Source of the DNA: Sequoia sempervirens
Taxonomy: Eukaryota > Streptophyta > Pinopsida > Cupressales > Cupressaceae
Length of the DNA stretch: 64,000 nt
Assembly: GCA_007258455.2 (NCBI GenBank)
Contig: VDFB02047230.1
Coordinates: 156,806,635-156,870,634 of the forward strand
Direction: 5' to 3'
Shown: positions 35,087-46,410 of the stretch, piece after piece
Layout of the letters: each line of letters begins with the position of its first letter
Position numbering within the stretch: the first letter of the stretch is position 1
Notes under the pieces: generated by a model
What the model was told of the DNA's origin: nothing
Databases searched by the model: none
What the model saw: the letters and a program-made list of their open reading frames with translations, nothing else
Made by a program: the position numbers and the translations under genes

Positions 35087-36409
35087 TGTAGTGTAGAAAA
35101 TTGTATACCTTAAAAATTTTACATTATGCTTTGTCCCCCTAATTTATTGGACTTAATTAAGCTTCTAATTTTCCAAATTATGCATTCCAAAGGCTAATTT
35201 TTATTGTTTTCTAAAGGAAGACAATCATGTAACAAATGCATCCAATCATTAAATTATCCCCGACTTTAAGTGTCTTAGAAATTTGGGCGATTGGGTCCCC
35301 CTCCTTAGCCAAGACCCAAATTTAAATATGTTGTTGGTGATATTTTAACATCCAAAATTCAAATATGAAGTGTCAGATTTTAGAATCTAATTTTCAAGAA
35401 AAATTAGAACAATTTCATATAAATACCTAGTTATTTTATCATTTGAAATCTAACACATATTCAAGAGCATTATTGAGAAAATCAAGAGCAACATATCAGA
35501 GCATTATTACAGTAATTCACAATCCAACATCATGTCAAGGTTTATGTGTGTTCATGTTATCATTGTTTTGTGAAGGCTAACATCTTTTTGTAGGTCTCCA
35601 AAGAATTCAAGCATTCAAGCAAAGAAATATCCAAATCCTTGAAGAGCTGTGAATGACTTTAGTCCTTCAAGGAAGCCATTGAAGGGTGGTGAGTTGCAAA
35701 ATTTTGTTCATTCATCATTCCTTCCTTTCCATTACTATTTATCATTAACATTTTTCCATTGTGGAAGTGGAAACACTTACACAGGGTTTGACCGAGGGGA
35801 GCCCTATATGGCACAAAATCTTCCCTCTTTGTGAATGTGCAAATTATAGGTTTGAAGAGGATTGAAGAGAGTTTGAATATCCTTTATGCATTATTGAATT
35901 TGTTGTCATCAAAGTTGTCAAAACACAAAAAATCAATTATAGGATTTACTAATGGAATTTTGACAAGTTTACAAATGGGAATCAAAAGCTTAGATCCAAC
36001 ACCAGAAGACTACAAAAATAATTTCAGGACCCCCTAACAAAGACCCATTCACCCAAGGGAAACTTGGTGTTACTACAACACTCAGACTCAACTTTTCGTG
36101 ACATGTACACATCATTCTGCACTTTCTAGATCCACTTGCAAATCATTGTTTCCGTTTTTTTATCTTTAGAAAATTATATTTATCATATTAGGTCATATAG
36201 TCTAATTAGGGCAATCATTCCAAGTCATTTCCAATTCATTCCTAAGACTCAAAAGAATCAGATCTAGGTCTGATTTACTCACCTTGAATGTTGTAAGTCA
36301 ATCTATGCACCTTTTTTATTTGCATCCTAATGAAATACTAGAAATGATGGTCCATTTACCCTAGGCATTGTGGTTATTAAACTTAGGGTAACCACATTTT
36401 TATGTTTCA
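35087..36409 (+). repeat. 3' LTR of the gag-pro gypsy element
   Basis: 1323 bp aligning with 9156-10472. A deletion of about 20 bp at about 35286 removes most of the first palindromic block. TATA-like box at 35418-35425. The CA end at 36408-36409 is followed by CAGTG, matching CAATG at the other end with one change. Confidence 0.85.
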
Positions 36410-36636
36410 CAGTGTAATTTTGATCTTTTGTAGCTAAACTTCATAGGCTCCATTATTTCTTCTTTTTTTGAGCTTTTTTTATATGGGATAATTGTTTTAG
36501 AGCTTTGTAGTGGTGAAGATGGTTCCTAGTTTTTATGTTTGGTTTTTTCCAAAAATTATGGATTCTCATAAGTGATGTTGATTTCTTCTCATTTTGGGAA
36601 CTTCCAAGGTTTTGTTTGGGCTCATACAATATTTTT

Positions 36637-37052
36637 TGTTGGTGTGAATAGGTACATTTCCTATCTAGTTACTTAATGGGGTTGGTGTAAATAGGTACAT
36701 TTCCTATCTAGTTATTTAGTGGGGTCCTATTTATATATTAAGTCACTTAGGTCCTACATATATTTAGCTTAGATAATATTTTTCATCTTTTTAGCTTTTA
36801 TTAAATATTAGTTTCCTAGGGTCATTTAATGTTGATTCATGTCATTTAATTATGAATCACTCATTTAATGTTCTAGTACTAAATCACACATTGTCTATAT
36901 AAGAAAGGTCATTGTACACTTTATATATACCTCATTATCATATTTCATAGATCTTAATCAAGCAAGCTCATATTTTTGCATACTCTCTTATAGAAGGTTG
37001 TAACTGTTTTTGTAGGTGATCCTAGGTTGGAGCCATATTTTCAACTCCTGCA
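36637..37052 (+). repeat. 5' LTR of copia A, with a 43-bp terminal tandem duplication
   Basis: 416 bp ending CTGCA. The segment starting TTGGTGTGAATAGG at 36639 is repeated from 36682 (TTGGTGTAAATAGG), period 43 bp; the 3' LTR has it once. TATATAAG at 36896-36903 is a probable TATA box, shared with 48787-48794. Confidence 0.85.
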
Positions 37053-37063
37053 TGGTATTAGAG
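37053..37063 (+). other. Primer-binding site of copia A
   Basis: TGGTATTAGAG directly abuts the CA of the LTR and resembles the initiator-Met site TGGTATCAGAGC. Confidence 0.75.
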
Positions 37064-37378
37064 AAAGCCTTACAAATTCCTTATCATATTTAAGGGTAGA
37101 GTTATTTCCAATGAAAAATCTTGGTGAATTTTAGTAAGGTTGAGTATGCTCTTCCCTTACACACAATGGTGATCTAGGGAATAAAAAAACTTGAAAAAAA
37201 ACCAATCGTGGAGGGTTCCTCTTTGTGGGTTTTCATTGCAAGTGAATTTTGGACAATTTTAGAGGTAATTTGAGCTCACCATTGAGTCTAAGGTGTTTGA
37301 GAAAGTTAAGATTGACTTTCGTTTCATCACAATCTCACATTTTTTACCAAATTTATGAGGATTTCAAGTTGGGAAGTG

Positions 37379-39018
37379 GTTTTTTTTTTTGATAGGTAAA
37401 GGCAAGGAAACCCTGCAAGATTTATTTAAAACTGAAAAGTATTACAACCATTTAATACATTCATGAAGATATTTCAACTTGTGAAAATTTTCTTTTAAAG
37501 CCCCAAACCACCATTTAAGACTTCCCATTCCTAAGCACGGATCTACCCTCCTTCAAACCCCATTGACAAAAGCTGAAATATAATAAAAATTCAAACATTA
37601 CAAAAGTTGCACCAACTCTAATCCTTAAACAACCCGCTGCCTACTTTTTCCTTTTATCATGGGAGTGAAGAATCATGTTGAAACTGACTCCCCTCTTCTT
37701 CTTCTTCCTTCTTTGAACTATATGCCAAAGCTCCTCCTGTTCATCCGCCCATGCCAGCTCTCCCAATTCCTCGGTTGGGTTGTGCTTTTCTTCTAAGGAA
37801 GCCAAGCTTCCACACTCCGACGTATCACCTAGCTCGCCACTTGGTATGTTTCCCTACTTCATCCCAAAATCCACATTTAACATTTGATTAATCTTCTGTG
37901 GGGGTTCATTGGTAGCAGAGACAATTGGGTCCTCAACCTTCTCATTTGCAACTGACCCTTGGTTTTCTACAGAGTAGTGATGGGGGGACACTTATTTCCA
38001 CCAAGTTGCTTGATTAGCTTTCTTGCGTTCAAAGTAGTGCTCAGTAATATGCTCTATGTTGAAGCAACTGCGACACCAGAATGGTAAACCTTCGTAATCC
38101 ACCAACTGTTGCTATTCTCCACCATAAAATTTCAAATTTGTAGCTATAGAAAGATCTTTACTAATGTCCATTTATACCAGGATGCATGTATAAGTAGTGT
38201 GCAAAAATTTTAAAGATCCCTCATCCACCCCCAGAAATTTCCCCAGTGAGTTCCCAATGGCTTCAAAGCAAGATTCAAACAAGAAATGTAGTGATAGATT
38301 CGGAAGCCTTACCCAAAGTGGAACCAACCCAAAAAAATTGGTGGTTGGATTGAAAGTTGGATGCCACGACTTGAGCATTAGCATGTATTTTTCCTCCAAG
38401 CTCCATTGGTACTCACAGAGCACAAAAATTTTGTCCTTCACATTGTCAAACACTACCAAAAAAATCCCTTTCGCACTAGGGTAAATCTGCACATCCCCCT
38501 CCATGATTGGGCACCAAGTATCTGTTATCCATTGATGTAAATCTGCTAAGCATGGCCAAAACCCCTGAAATATGCCTATTAGCCCTAGTTTTGCAAAATA
38601 TCATGCATTTTCTGCTACTTCATTTGCTATTTCTCCATCTATGGAGACTGAGGGGGTAACCCTAGAAAAATGCAAAGGTCTGGTATCCTTCTTCTTGTTT
38701 GACACAAACAAACTCTCCTCCATGTTATTCACTTGCCCCCCATTTTCCTTCCGCATAGCCTTTGGCATATAAGTTTTCTTGGAAAGAGCCCCTACTCTTT
38801 GGGACTAGTCACTCTTGACACAACCATTCTGCGATGCCACACCATGCCTCCCATCCATCTTCGATAGACCTTGACCATCCTTCACCACCATTGCACAAGG
38901 ATGACATTTTGGACCTACAAAAATAGAAAGAAATCACCCTGTCGTGTTGCAGGAAACCCTAGCCACAACAGTTGAGGACGAGTGCAGAGGCGACATCATG
39001 AAGTTTCTTAAGATTATC
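37379..39018 (-). mobile_element. ORF1-only LINE-like retroposon
   Basis: Flanked by a perfect 14-bp duplication CAAGTTGGGAAGTG (37365-37378 and 39019-39032), with an 11-T run (minus-strand poly-A) at 37380-37390. These are hallmarks of target-primed retrotransposition. The 1.64-kb body contains only a plant LINE ORF1 relic and no ORF2. Its start reads like a 5' leader and N-terminal region rather than a truncation. It resembles mammalian HAL1 (half-L1) elements in design; that comparison is inference. Confidence 0.82.
37640..38990 (-). pseudogene. LINE ORF1 relic (DUF4283-like plus CCHC knuckle)
   Basis: The clearest piece (38504-38172) contains SWHPTFNPTTNFFGLVPLWVRLPNL followed by CFEAIGNSLGKFLGVDEGS, the DUF4283 pattern of plant L1 ORF1 proteins. 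About 30 residues after a stop comes LPFWCRSCFNIEHITEHY, a CCHC knuckle with the last Cys changed to Tyr. The C-terminus is acidic then Lys/Arg-rich (RRKKKKRG near 37680). The N-terminal part (38990-38505) has several stops. ORF1 proteins bind LINE RNA. Broken, hence a pseudogene. Confidence 0.78.
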
Positions 39019-39431
39019 CAAGTTGGGAAGTGCTTACCAGATCTAGGAAGTGGCTGAATTTTCAAATCCCTTTCGTCCAAAATTGACTCTACCATTGCAT
39101 CCAAAATGCTCAAAAATCCCAATAACACCTATCAAAATTTTCAAAATTAGAAACTTTGCCTCAGGCCCTCAAAGGTTTTTCGTTTCCTTCGTCATGATTT
39201 CCATATGGTTGGATCTGTACAGTCAGTACAAAGTCATACTATACAAGTGTCAACACACTTGGCAAGTCGACAAAGAATTTGGGTGGAATATTCCACTCAT
39301 GCAATGTCAAAATCATTTGAGTATGACTCTGTGTACTCTCTACATAGGCATTGTGTTAGGCTGACACAAAGGGTACAATTTGGTCAACAATTTTTAAAAT
39401 TTAATATATTTTAATTTATTGGGCAATTTTT

Positions 39432-41392
39432 TGTTGGAAATCAAGGTATTACTTGCAACAATATGAACTTAAATATGTGGTTGCAAATATGAAATTATGT
39501 TTACAAGATTACCATAAAATGATTAAGTGAATTACAATTACAATAATGAAATAAAAATCTACAATACAACAAGTCATCAACACAAGTGACACAGGGTAAA
39601 CCCACAAAACTAGTTTACAATTCCAGTGAGGAAGGAAAATTGCAAAAAATGCCCCCATGCAAAAAAAATGGTTTTTGGGGGTTTGAACGAACATTTGGTT
39701 CGAGCGAACCCAAAGAGGGTTCATTAGAACCCCCCTTTGAGAGAACCCATTAAATGCTAGGTCCCACATTTCCTGGGAAAAAAATCAAAGGAAAGGATTA
39801 TGGAAAGGGGGTTCGAGCGAACCCTAGTTTGAGTGAACCCTGGTTTGAGAAAACCTCCAAGGGGGGTTCTCTCAAACCCTCCTTTTCCCCCCTTCTCCCC
39901 TTCTAGAACCAAAAAACTCTAGAATTTTTCCCTTTGAAGCTCGAGTTGAGGATGAAAATGTAGGAGACTTCACAAACCCAACTGGATGATGGTAGTCCTC
40001 AGAGCGAGCTATCCAACAAATATAATTTTAATATGTTTTGGTTTTATTATGTATTTGTTTTTTTAGTTTGATTGAACATAGGTTTTTCATCGAAAATCAA
40101 GCTCTCCGTTCTGCACATGTGAAAAATAGTAGATTATAAAAAAAAAATTGAAAAATATCAATGCACTAGATATTGATGTCCTTGATCCAACAAAAAAAAA
40201 TTGAATTTTGATACATACAAAAAAAAATTATGTTGTATACGGCTCGCCTATGTCTGAATTGTAATTGGTTTGACTTCGAAACTTGATGAAGGAAAAAATA
40301 CTCAATAAAACATTATGAAACCATTTGGAAGCACTAGATATCGTAGTTACAAATCTGAATTTGAAAAAAAAAGAATTTTATCTTACATGGAAAAAATCAT
40401 TATGTTGTATACAGTGAGCATCACTCCTTAAAAATGGTGTTTACTAAAAAAAACTAGTTTTTGAAGGAGATGGAAAAAGAAGTGCAATCTGCTTCCAAAA
40501 ATTTTGAAAAAAATATATTTAGAATCTACAGACAAAATATCACAAATCACTAGTTTGCATCATCTTCAAATTCCTCACAGTTTAGCTGCTATAGGTGCCT
40601 GAAAGTGAAGATTTAGTTAAAAAAATCAGTTCAGTGTCCAATTTGGCCAAAAATTGTAAACCAGTATTGTGGGATCACCCCACAAGATATACGTGGAGAA
40701 ACCCTTGTGGGAAAAAAATTTGCACCCAAAGATATGTAATATTTGTATTAATCTTCAAGAAACTACATCAATACAACAATCCTCTTTGTAATCCGATAGC
40801 ACTTCGTTGTCCTAACAACCTGCAAAGATCTCATACTAATCCACCATCCAAAGGCTCCAATATTTAGAAGTTTGTGGGAGAGAATACCACAAATGGTATC
40901 CCAAAACAACAAGAAAAACCACCTGGAAAAACCCACGCCCCCTTAGTGGGCATCCCATAAACATGGAATAAAATATTCAATAATCACATGGCCTTCACAT
41001 GGGCGCCTAACCCATAGCTAATCAAACTAAGTCAAACCCGAGTGCTTCATAAGTCTCTGATGGCTCTGACGGCTACATGCAAGCTCATGGACCTCCATGC
41101 AAACTTGGGTACCCAACCATGCAAGAGCATGCAAAACATGCAAATAACATGCAAGGACATGCACACTCAAGTGGTCCCAACCCAAAAAATTGGACACCTA
41201 AGAAGAATATTCTCCTAGGATGCCTTGTAACTGCCACCATGAAGGGTCCACCTCTTTGAATGTAATTTTTATTTGTCATAGGAAAATACATAATAAATAT
41301 TTTATCCCTCATGTCCTCAAGAACACTTCCAAAGATTGTGGAGACACATAAATCAACTTTGGATAGCAATTTTAATGTCACCTATCCTAACA
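39432..41392 (-). repeat. 3' LTR of copia B, interrupted by inverted-repeat element copy 2
   Basis: Matches the 45540-46410 LTR in two blocks, 39432-39593 and 40682-41392. The gap is the 1.09-kb insertion flanked by ACA. Confidence 0.9.
39594..40681. mobile_element. 1.09-kb terminal-inverted-repeat element, copy 2
   Basis: Left end GGGTAAACCCACAA, right end reverse complemented GGGGTGATCCCACAA, with both sides continuing into GTTTACAATT. An ACA duplication (39591-39593, 40682-40684) is confirmed by the uninterrupted other LTR (GTGACACAAGATATACG near 45687), which gives the exact pre-insertion sequence. Perfect hairpin words GGTTCG-AG-CGAACC occur at about 39698-39711 and 39810-39825. Non-coding and homologous to 12766-13845. 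Confidence 0.85.
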
Positions 41393-41405
41393 TTCTCCCT
41401 CTTGA
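41393..41405 (-). other. Polypurine tract of copia B
   Basis: Minus strand reads GTCAAGAGGGAGAA (approximately) immediately before the TGTTAGG start of the LTR. Confidence 0.65.
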
Positions 41406-41452
41406 CATTATACATTGCAATTACATCCATGAGATATAAATAAAACATATAA

Positions 41453-43090
41453 TCAAGTACAACGATCAAGGACCATGACCTTTCTACACCAAAAAAACTT
41501 ATCTATGGTCACTGGCTTCGTGAGAGAATCTACAACATTATCCAAAGTGCCAACCTTATCAATTAAAACCTTACCATTTTCTACCATTTCTTGCACAAAT
41601 TGATACTGAACATAAACATGTTTAGTACAAGCATGATAAATAGGATTTTTAGCTAAACATATGGCACTCTGACTATCACATCTAATACTCATTGTCCTGC
41701 AATCAAAACCAATGCCATTACCAAGTATCTATAAGAAAACAACCTCCTTAGAAGCATGTGAAGCTACCATATACTCTACTTCGGTGGTGGATAATGCAAT
41801 TGTAGGCTACCTCTTACTCATCCAACTTAGTGCACCTCCAAATAAAGTAAGATCATAGCCACTAGTAGACTTCGACTATCCAAGTCACCTACCCAATCTA
41901 CATCAACAAAACCTGGTATGTCCAATGACTTATCCACATCATTAGTACCATGATAAACCAAACAGTAATCTAAAGTACCATGCAAATATCTAAACACCCT
42001 CTTAACAAAAGTCCAATGCTATTAACCAGGGTTAGACATAAACCTGCTCAAAACTCCCACTGCTTGGGCTATATCTGGTTTAGTGCAAACCATTGCATAC
42101 ATTAAACTACCAAAGATAATAGCATAAGGAACATTATACATCTCTTCAACATCATCATCAAAATTAGGACACATGTCTAAACTCAACTTAGTACCAACTG
42201 GAAATGGAATATTTACTGGTTTACAGTCATGCATATTAAATCTCAGCAAAATAGTATCAACATACTTACTCTGACTTAACCAAAGATTTTTGTGAACCCA
42301 ATCCCTATTGATCTCCATCACAAGAATATATTTGGCAGCCCCCAAATCCTTCATATCAAATGTGCTAGAAAGTTGAGTCTTAAGCTCCTTAATCATCACC
42401 TTGATGTTACCCATAAATATGTCATCAACATACAAGACACTAATTAGAATCTAATCATCAATAACCTTAATGTAAACACAATGATCCTCCTCATTTCTAA
42501 CAAAACCCAAATTCAATGCAAAGGCATCAAACTTCTATTACCACATCCTCGGTGACTATTTCAAGCTATATAAAGATCTATTTAACCTTCAAACCAAGTG
42601 TTATTTTCCTTTCACAACAAAACCGATAGATTGTCGCATATAAATTTCTTCCTCAAGATCCCCATGCAAGAAAGAATTTTTAACATCCATTTTCTCTATT
42701 TCAAAATCATAAGCAGTAGCAATAGATAATAGGAATCTAATAGAAATTAACTTAGCAATAGGAGAGAAGATTTCACCAAAATCAACTCCCTCTCTCTAGG
42801 AGTAGCTCTTGGCCACTAATCTGGCCTTATACCACTCTAACCAACCATCTACTCCAAATTTATTTTTGAACACCCACTTGTAACCAATGGGCTTCTTTCC
42901 TTTGGGAAAAATCACAAGATCCCAAGGATCACAACTATCTAAAGCCATCATCTCCTCTTGCATGGCTTGCATCCAAGACTCACTCTCTTCTAAAGAAAGA
43001 GCCTCCCTTAGGATCTAGGTTCATCGTCAGTACTCAACAAGAAAATACACAATTAAAATTAGGTGGGCTATACCTGTCAATTAGATTATG
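41453..43090 (-). pseudogene. Reverse transcriptase and RNase H of copia B
   Basis: Minus-strand translation shows MDVKNSFLHGDLEEEIYM, LYVDDIFMGN (intact YVDD catalytic centre, about 42435), MKDLGAAKYILVMEI and the DIAQAVGVLSRFMSNPG region (42022-42435 open). RNase H follows with RCDSQSAICLAKNPIYHACT and a DSLTKPV terminus (41692-41453). Several stops and shifts lie between these pieces (for example around 42010 and 41700-41900) and upstream of YVDD. It would copy the RNA and degrade the RNA strand. Order and motifs are typical of plant Ty1/copia; non-functional. Confidence 0.92.
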
Positions 43091-43204
43091 TTGCCTTGTG
43101 GATCTCCTCAAGGTAGGAATAAGAGGCTCTTGCTACTCTTCTTCTTCTTCCTTCTCATCCTGCACATCATTTGAACTCTTTGAACTCTCTAAACCCTCTT
43201 CTTC

Positions 43205-44199
43205 TTATCCATCCTCAAATCCATCTAGTTGTTCTTCCACATGTGCATCTTCCTGTTTCTCAATCTTTGTCTCAAAGTGCACTATTTTTTTCTTATCTTT
43301 CTCCTTTGGTTGTTCTTCACCTAAGTAAGCTCTAAACTCCCTAAAAATCACATCTCTAGATAAAACCATTTTACGAGTTAGTGGATTCCAAAGATTATAA
43401 CCTTTTACATTCTCACCATAACAAACAAAGATGCATTTTTGTACTTTTGGATCCAACTTAGAATGCTTCTCTTGAGGAACATGAACAAAAGCATCACAAC
43501 CGAAGACCCTTAAATGTGAAACAAAAGGCAATCTACCTATCCACACTTCATAAGGATTTTTATCAACAAGAGTTGAACAAGGAGATTTGTTAACCAAATA
43601 ACATGTAGTACTTGCAAATTTTTCCCAAAAGCATCTATCAAGCTTAGCACCACTCAACATGCTCCTAGCTCTTTGCATTAAGGTTTGGTTCATTCTTTCT
43701 ACTACCCCATTTTTTTGAGGTGTATAAGGTGTAGTCTTTTGTCGAACAATACATGCATGCTTATAGAACTCATCAAATTCTTGAGAACAATTTTCACCCC
43801 CTTTTTCAGATCTCAACTCCCTTATCTTATAATCCATTTGCTTCTCAACTAAGGCTTTAAATTCCTTAAACTTAGTGAAAACTTCATATTTTGCATGCAT
43901 AAAATAAATCGAGGTGTATCTTTACACATCATCAATGAAAGTGACATAATAACAAGATTTTTCAAAAGATTCAACATCCATTGGTCCAAACATGTATCTG
44001 AATGAATGATCTCTAATAATCTCTTAGCTTTATTAGTCCCATTAGAGAATGATGATCTATTATGTTTACCAAACACATAATGCTTATAAAAATCATTCTT
44101 AGCAATAGAATAATCAAAAAGACTGTCAACCAACTTTTTATTCAAAATAGTCTTAAGACCTTTTTCACTTATGTGACCCAATCTATGGTGCCACAACAA
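43205..44199 (-). pseudogene. Integrase of copia B
   Basis: Two frames. 44199-43849 starts LWHHRLGHISEKGL, the pre-integrase zinc region, but both partner cysteines of the CxxC are lost (FYKHYVFGKHNR). The core (43900-43205) has LRSEKGGEN, where the catalytic Asp of RSDNGGE is Glu, and KNGVVERMNQTLMQRARSML with the final Glu kept. Then the conserved LRVFGCDAFVHVP and KCIFVCYGENVKGYNLWNP follow. The C-terminus is Glu/Lys-rich. A frame change joins the two pieces. It would insert element DNA; catalytic loss suggests it is inactive. Confidence 0.9.
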
Positions 44200-44688
44200 T
44201 CATGCATTTTCAAAGCCAATTACATTGGTAGAATTACAAAAAGTGGAGGCATCAAGCCTAAATAAAGTCCCTATCTGAGATCCTTTAGCAATCACCAAAC
44301 TCCCTCTTACCAACCTACAACCAGACTTGTCAAATGTCACATGCATTCCAGAATCATTCAACTTGGATACTAAAATTAAATTTCTCACATGTCCTGGAAT
44401 ATGTAAAACATGATCAAGGGTTTTAACCCTCCCATCACTGAAACAGAACTTTACCTTTCCCTTACCAACAATCTTCTTCTTGTTGTCATCACTAAGGAAA
44501 ACTTCTCCCCCATCATAAGTTGAATATGAAGTAAACCACCCCTTGTGAGGAGTCATATGATAGTAGGTACATGAATCAATAAGCCAAGCATAATTACTAA
44601 TATTGTTAGCAAAAATAAACAAAGCATTAGAATCACCATCTTTAAAGGACTTTTTCGTGGAAGCATATAAAATCTTTTTCTTGTTCCT
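44200..44688 (-). pseudogene. Protease of copia B (active site altered)
   Basis: Open frame of about 160 residues with YAWLIDSCTYYHMTPHKGWF, where the family has W(I/L)(I/L)DSGAxxHM. The Asp-Ser is kept, but Gly is Cys and Ala is Thr, so the D-S/T-G triad is broken. VFLSDDNKKKIVGKGKVKF and the VLHIPGHVRNLILVSKL segment are typical of copia proteases. It would release the mature proteins. Confidence 0.88.
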
Positions 44689-45421
44689 ACACTCCTTTTT
44701 CACATGCCCTCTTTTACCACAATTCCAACACTTTACTCTTCCCGAGGGTTTTAGAACTTACTTTAGACTTGTCTCTCTTCTTGTCCCCTTTAGGCCCTCC
44801 TTTTTCTTTGGACCTTCCTCACACATGCAAGGCATCTTGGGAGCCTGCATTCATGGACTTTATCCTCACCTCTTCTGAAAGAAGTATTGCAATGAGACTA
44901 TCCATCTTCGGTTCTATACCACCACCATTTATGGAAACAATTAGATTTTCCCAAGATTTGGGTAAAGAGCAAAGCAACAAAATACATTTATCTTCTTCTA
45001 ACTTAACATCTACTAATGCAAGCTAACTTGAAATTGTATTAAAAGCATTTAAATGTTTTGTAATAGAATCACCATCCTCCATTTTCAAAGAATACAAACA
45101 TCTTTTGAGATACAACTTATTAGTTAAACTTTTAGTTTGATCGATATCACCTATCCTCTTCCACAAATTGTATGTAGTGGATTCTTTTGAAGCATTCAAG
45201 AGGATGAAATCCACAAGACACAACTAAAGGGTTCCTCATGCCTTCTTATCTATTTTCTTGCAATCTTCATCAAACATTTTCTCTAGTTTCATTTGCTTCA
45301 GAACTGCCAACCACTGAGATCTCTCTTCAAGGAGATCCTTCATCTTCAACTTCCACATCTTGTAGCCATTTCCATTGAATTTCTCAACATCCATATGAGA
45401 GGTAGAGGCCATGGTTTTCAA
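44689..45421 (-). pseudogene. gag: Gag of copia B with intact zinc knuckle
   Basis: Starts MKTMASTSHMDVEKFNGNGY (45421) followed by KMWKLKMKDLL, the copia Gag N-terminal pattern. After a stop near 45236, NLWKRIGDIDQTKSLTNKLY and LKRCLYSLKMEDGDSITKHL (45223-45023) match the UBN2/gag-polypeptide family. A CWNCGKRGHVKKEC knuckle (44730-44689, CX2CX4HX4C) is complete. Stops and a shift split the protein. It forms particles and packages RNA. Confidence 0.88.
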
Positions 45422-45525
45422 TCTTCTTCACAAATTTGTAAAACCCACAATGCACAAGCTCCTACTGCAACCAAAAAACCTTCAACACTCAAAAGAAAGG
45501 CATCCCTCTCTTAACATAACCTTTA

Positions 45526-45537
45526 GCTCTGACACCA
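45526..45537 (-). other. Primer-binding site of copia B
   Basis: Minus strand TGGTGTCAGAGC, one base from the initiator-Met type TGGTATCAGAGC, two bases inside the LTR edge at 45540. Confidence 0.85.
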
Positions 45538-45539
45538 AA

Positions 45540-46410
45540 TGTTGGAAATCAAGGTATAACTTGCAGCAATATAAAATTAAATATGTGGTTGCAAATCTAA
45601 AATTATGTTTACAAGATTACCATAAAACAATTAAGTGATTGACAATTGCAACAATGAAATAAAAATCTACAATACCACAAGTCATCAACACAAGTGACAC
45701 AAGATATACGTGAAGAAACCCTTGCGGGAAAAACTCCACACCCAAAGAGATCCAATGTTTGTATTAATCTTAAAGGAAGTACATAAATACAACAATCCCC
45801 TATGTAATCCGATAGCACTTGGTCATAATGACAACCTACAAAGAACTCATGCTAAACCACCATCCAAAGGCTCCAATATATAGAATTTTGTGGGAGAGAA
45901 TACCATAAATGGTATACCAAAACAACAAGAAAAACCACCTAGAAAAACCCACACCCCCCTTAGTGAACATCCCACAAACATGGAATAAAATATTCAATAA
46001 TCACATGGCCTTCACATGGGCACTTAACCCACAACCAATCAAATTGACTCAAACCCGAGTGCTCCATAAGTCTCTGACGGCTCTGATAGCTACATGCAAT
46101 ATCATGCACCTCCATGCAAACTTGGGCACCCAACCATGCAAGAGCATGCAAAACATGCAAATAACATGCAAGGACATGTACACTCAAGTGGTCCCAACCT
46201 AGAAAGTTGGATGCCTAAGAATAATATTTTGCCAGGATGCCTTGTAACCGCCACCATGAAGGGTTCACCTCTTTGAATGCAATTACTATTTGTCATAGAA
46301 AAATAAATAATAAATATTTTATCCCTCATGTCCACAAGAACACTTTCCAAAGAACGTGGAGACACATAAATCAACTTAGGATAGCAATTTTAATGTCACC
46401 TATCCTAACA
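45540..46410 (-). repeat. 5' LTR of copia B
   Basis: 871 bp, uninterrupted, TG...CA ends. It serves as the reference that dates and delimits the inverted-repeat insertion in the other LTR. Open frames within (45609-46374) are shadows. Confidence 0.92.

Larger units (their letters stand above)
9156..36409 (+). mobile_element. Non-autonomous Ty3/gypsy-type LTR element with gag and protease only (host of nested insertions)
   Basis: Two LTRs of about 1.32 kb (9156-10472 and 35087-36409) start TGTAGTGTAG and end TTTCA. The flanks are CAATG (9151-9155) and CAGTG (36410-36414), a 5-bp target duplication with one change. Removing the 18-kb chromovirus leaves about 9.2 kb, of which about 1.1 kb is a further inverted-repeat insertion. 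The internal part encodes a gypsy-type Gag, a CxYHxxxGHxTxxC-type knuckle and a retropepsin-like region, then a Lys/Arg/Glu-rich reading frame and a long non-coding 3' region. No reverse transcriptase, RNase H or integrase of this element is seen, so it resembles the TR-GAG type of element, mobilised in trans. Gag style suggests the Athila/Tat side of Ty3/gypsy; that is inference. Confidence 0.85.
39432..46410 (-). mobile_element. Ty1/copia element (copia B), nearly complete but decayed
   Basis: LTRs of about 870 bp at 45540-46410 (5', minus sense) and 39432-41392 (3', enlarged by an inserted inverted-repeat element) both show TGTTGGAAATC and CCTATCCTAACA at their plus-strand ends. TTTTT flanks both sides (39427-39431 and 46411-46415), compatible with a 5-bp duplication. 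On the minus strand the order is gag, protease, integrase, reverse transcriptase, RNase H, the Ty1/copia order. Primer site 45526-45537, purine tract 41393-41405. LTR ends differ by roughly 8% over the first 165 bp by eye. Inserted in copia A. Confidence 0.92.

Noticed and set aside
39594..40681. hAT element (CAGGG terminus)
   Set aside because: The left edge reads CAGGGT, but the intact sister LTR shows the pre-insertion sequence and only a 3-bp (at most 4-bp) duplication, not the 8 bp of hAT. The other copy starts GGGTT without CA.
44603..45026. Plus-strand frames of 85-91 residues
   Set aside because: They are shadows of the minus-strand copia B gag.
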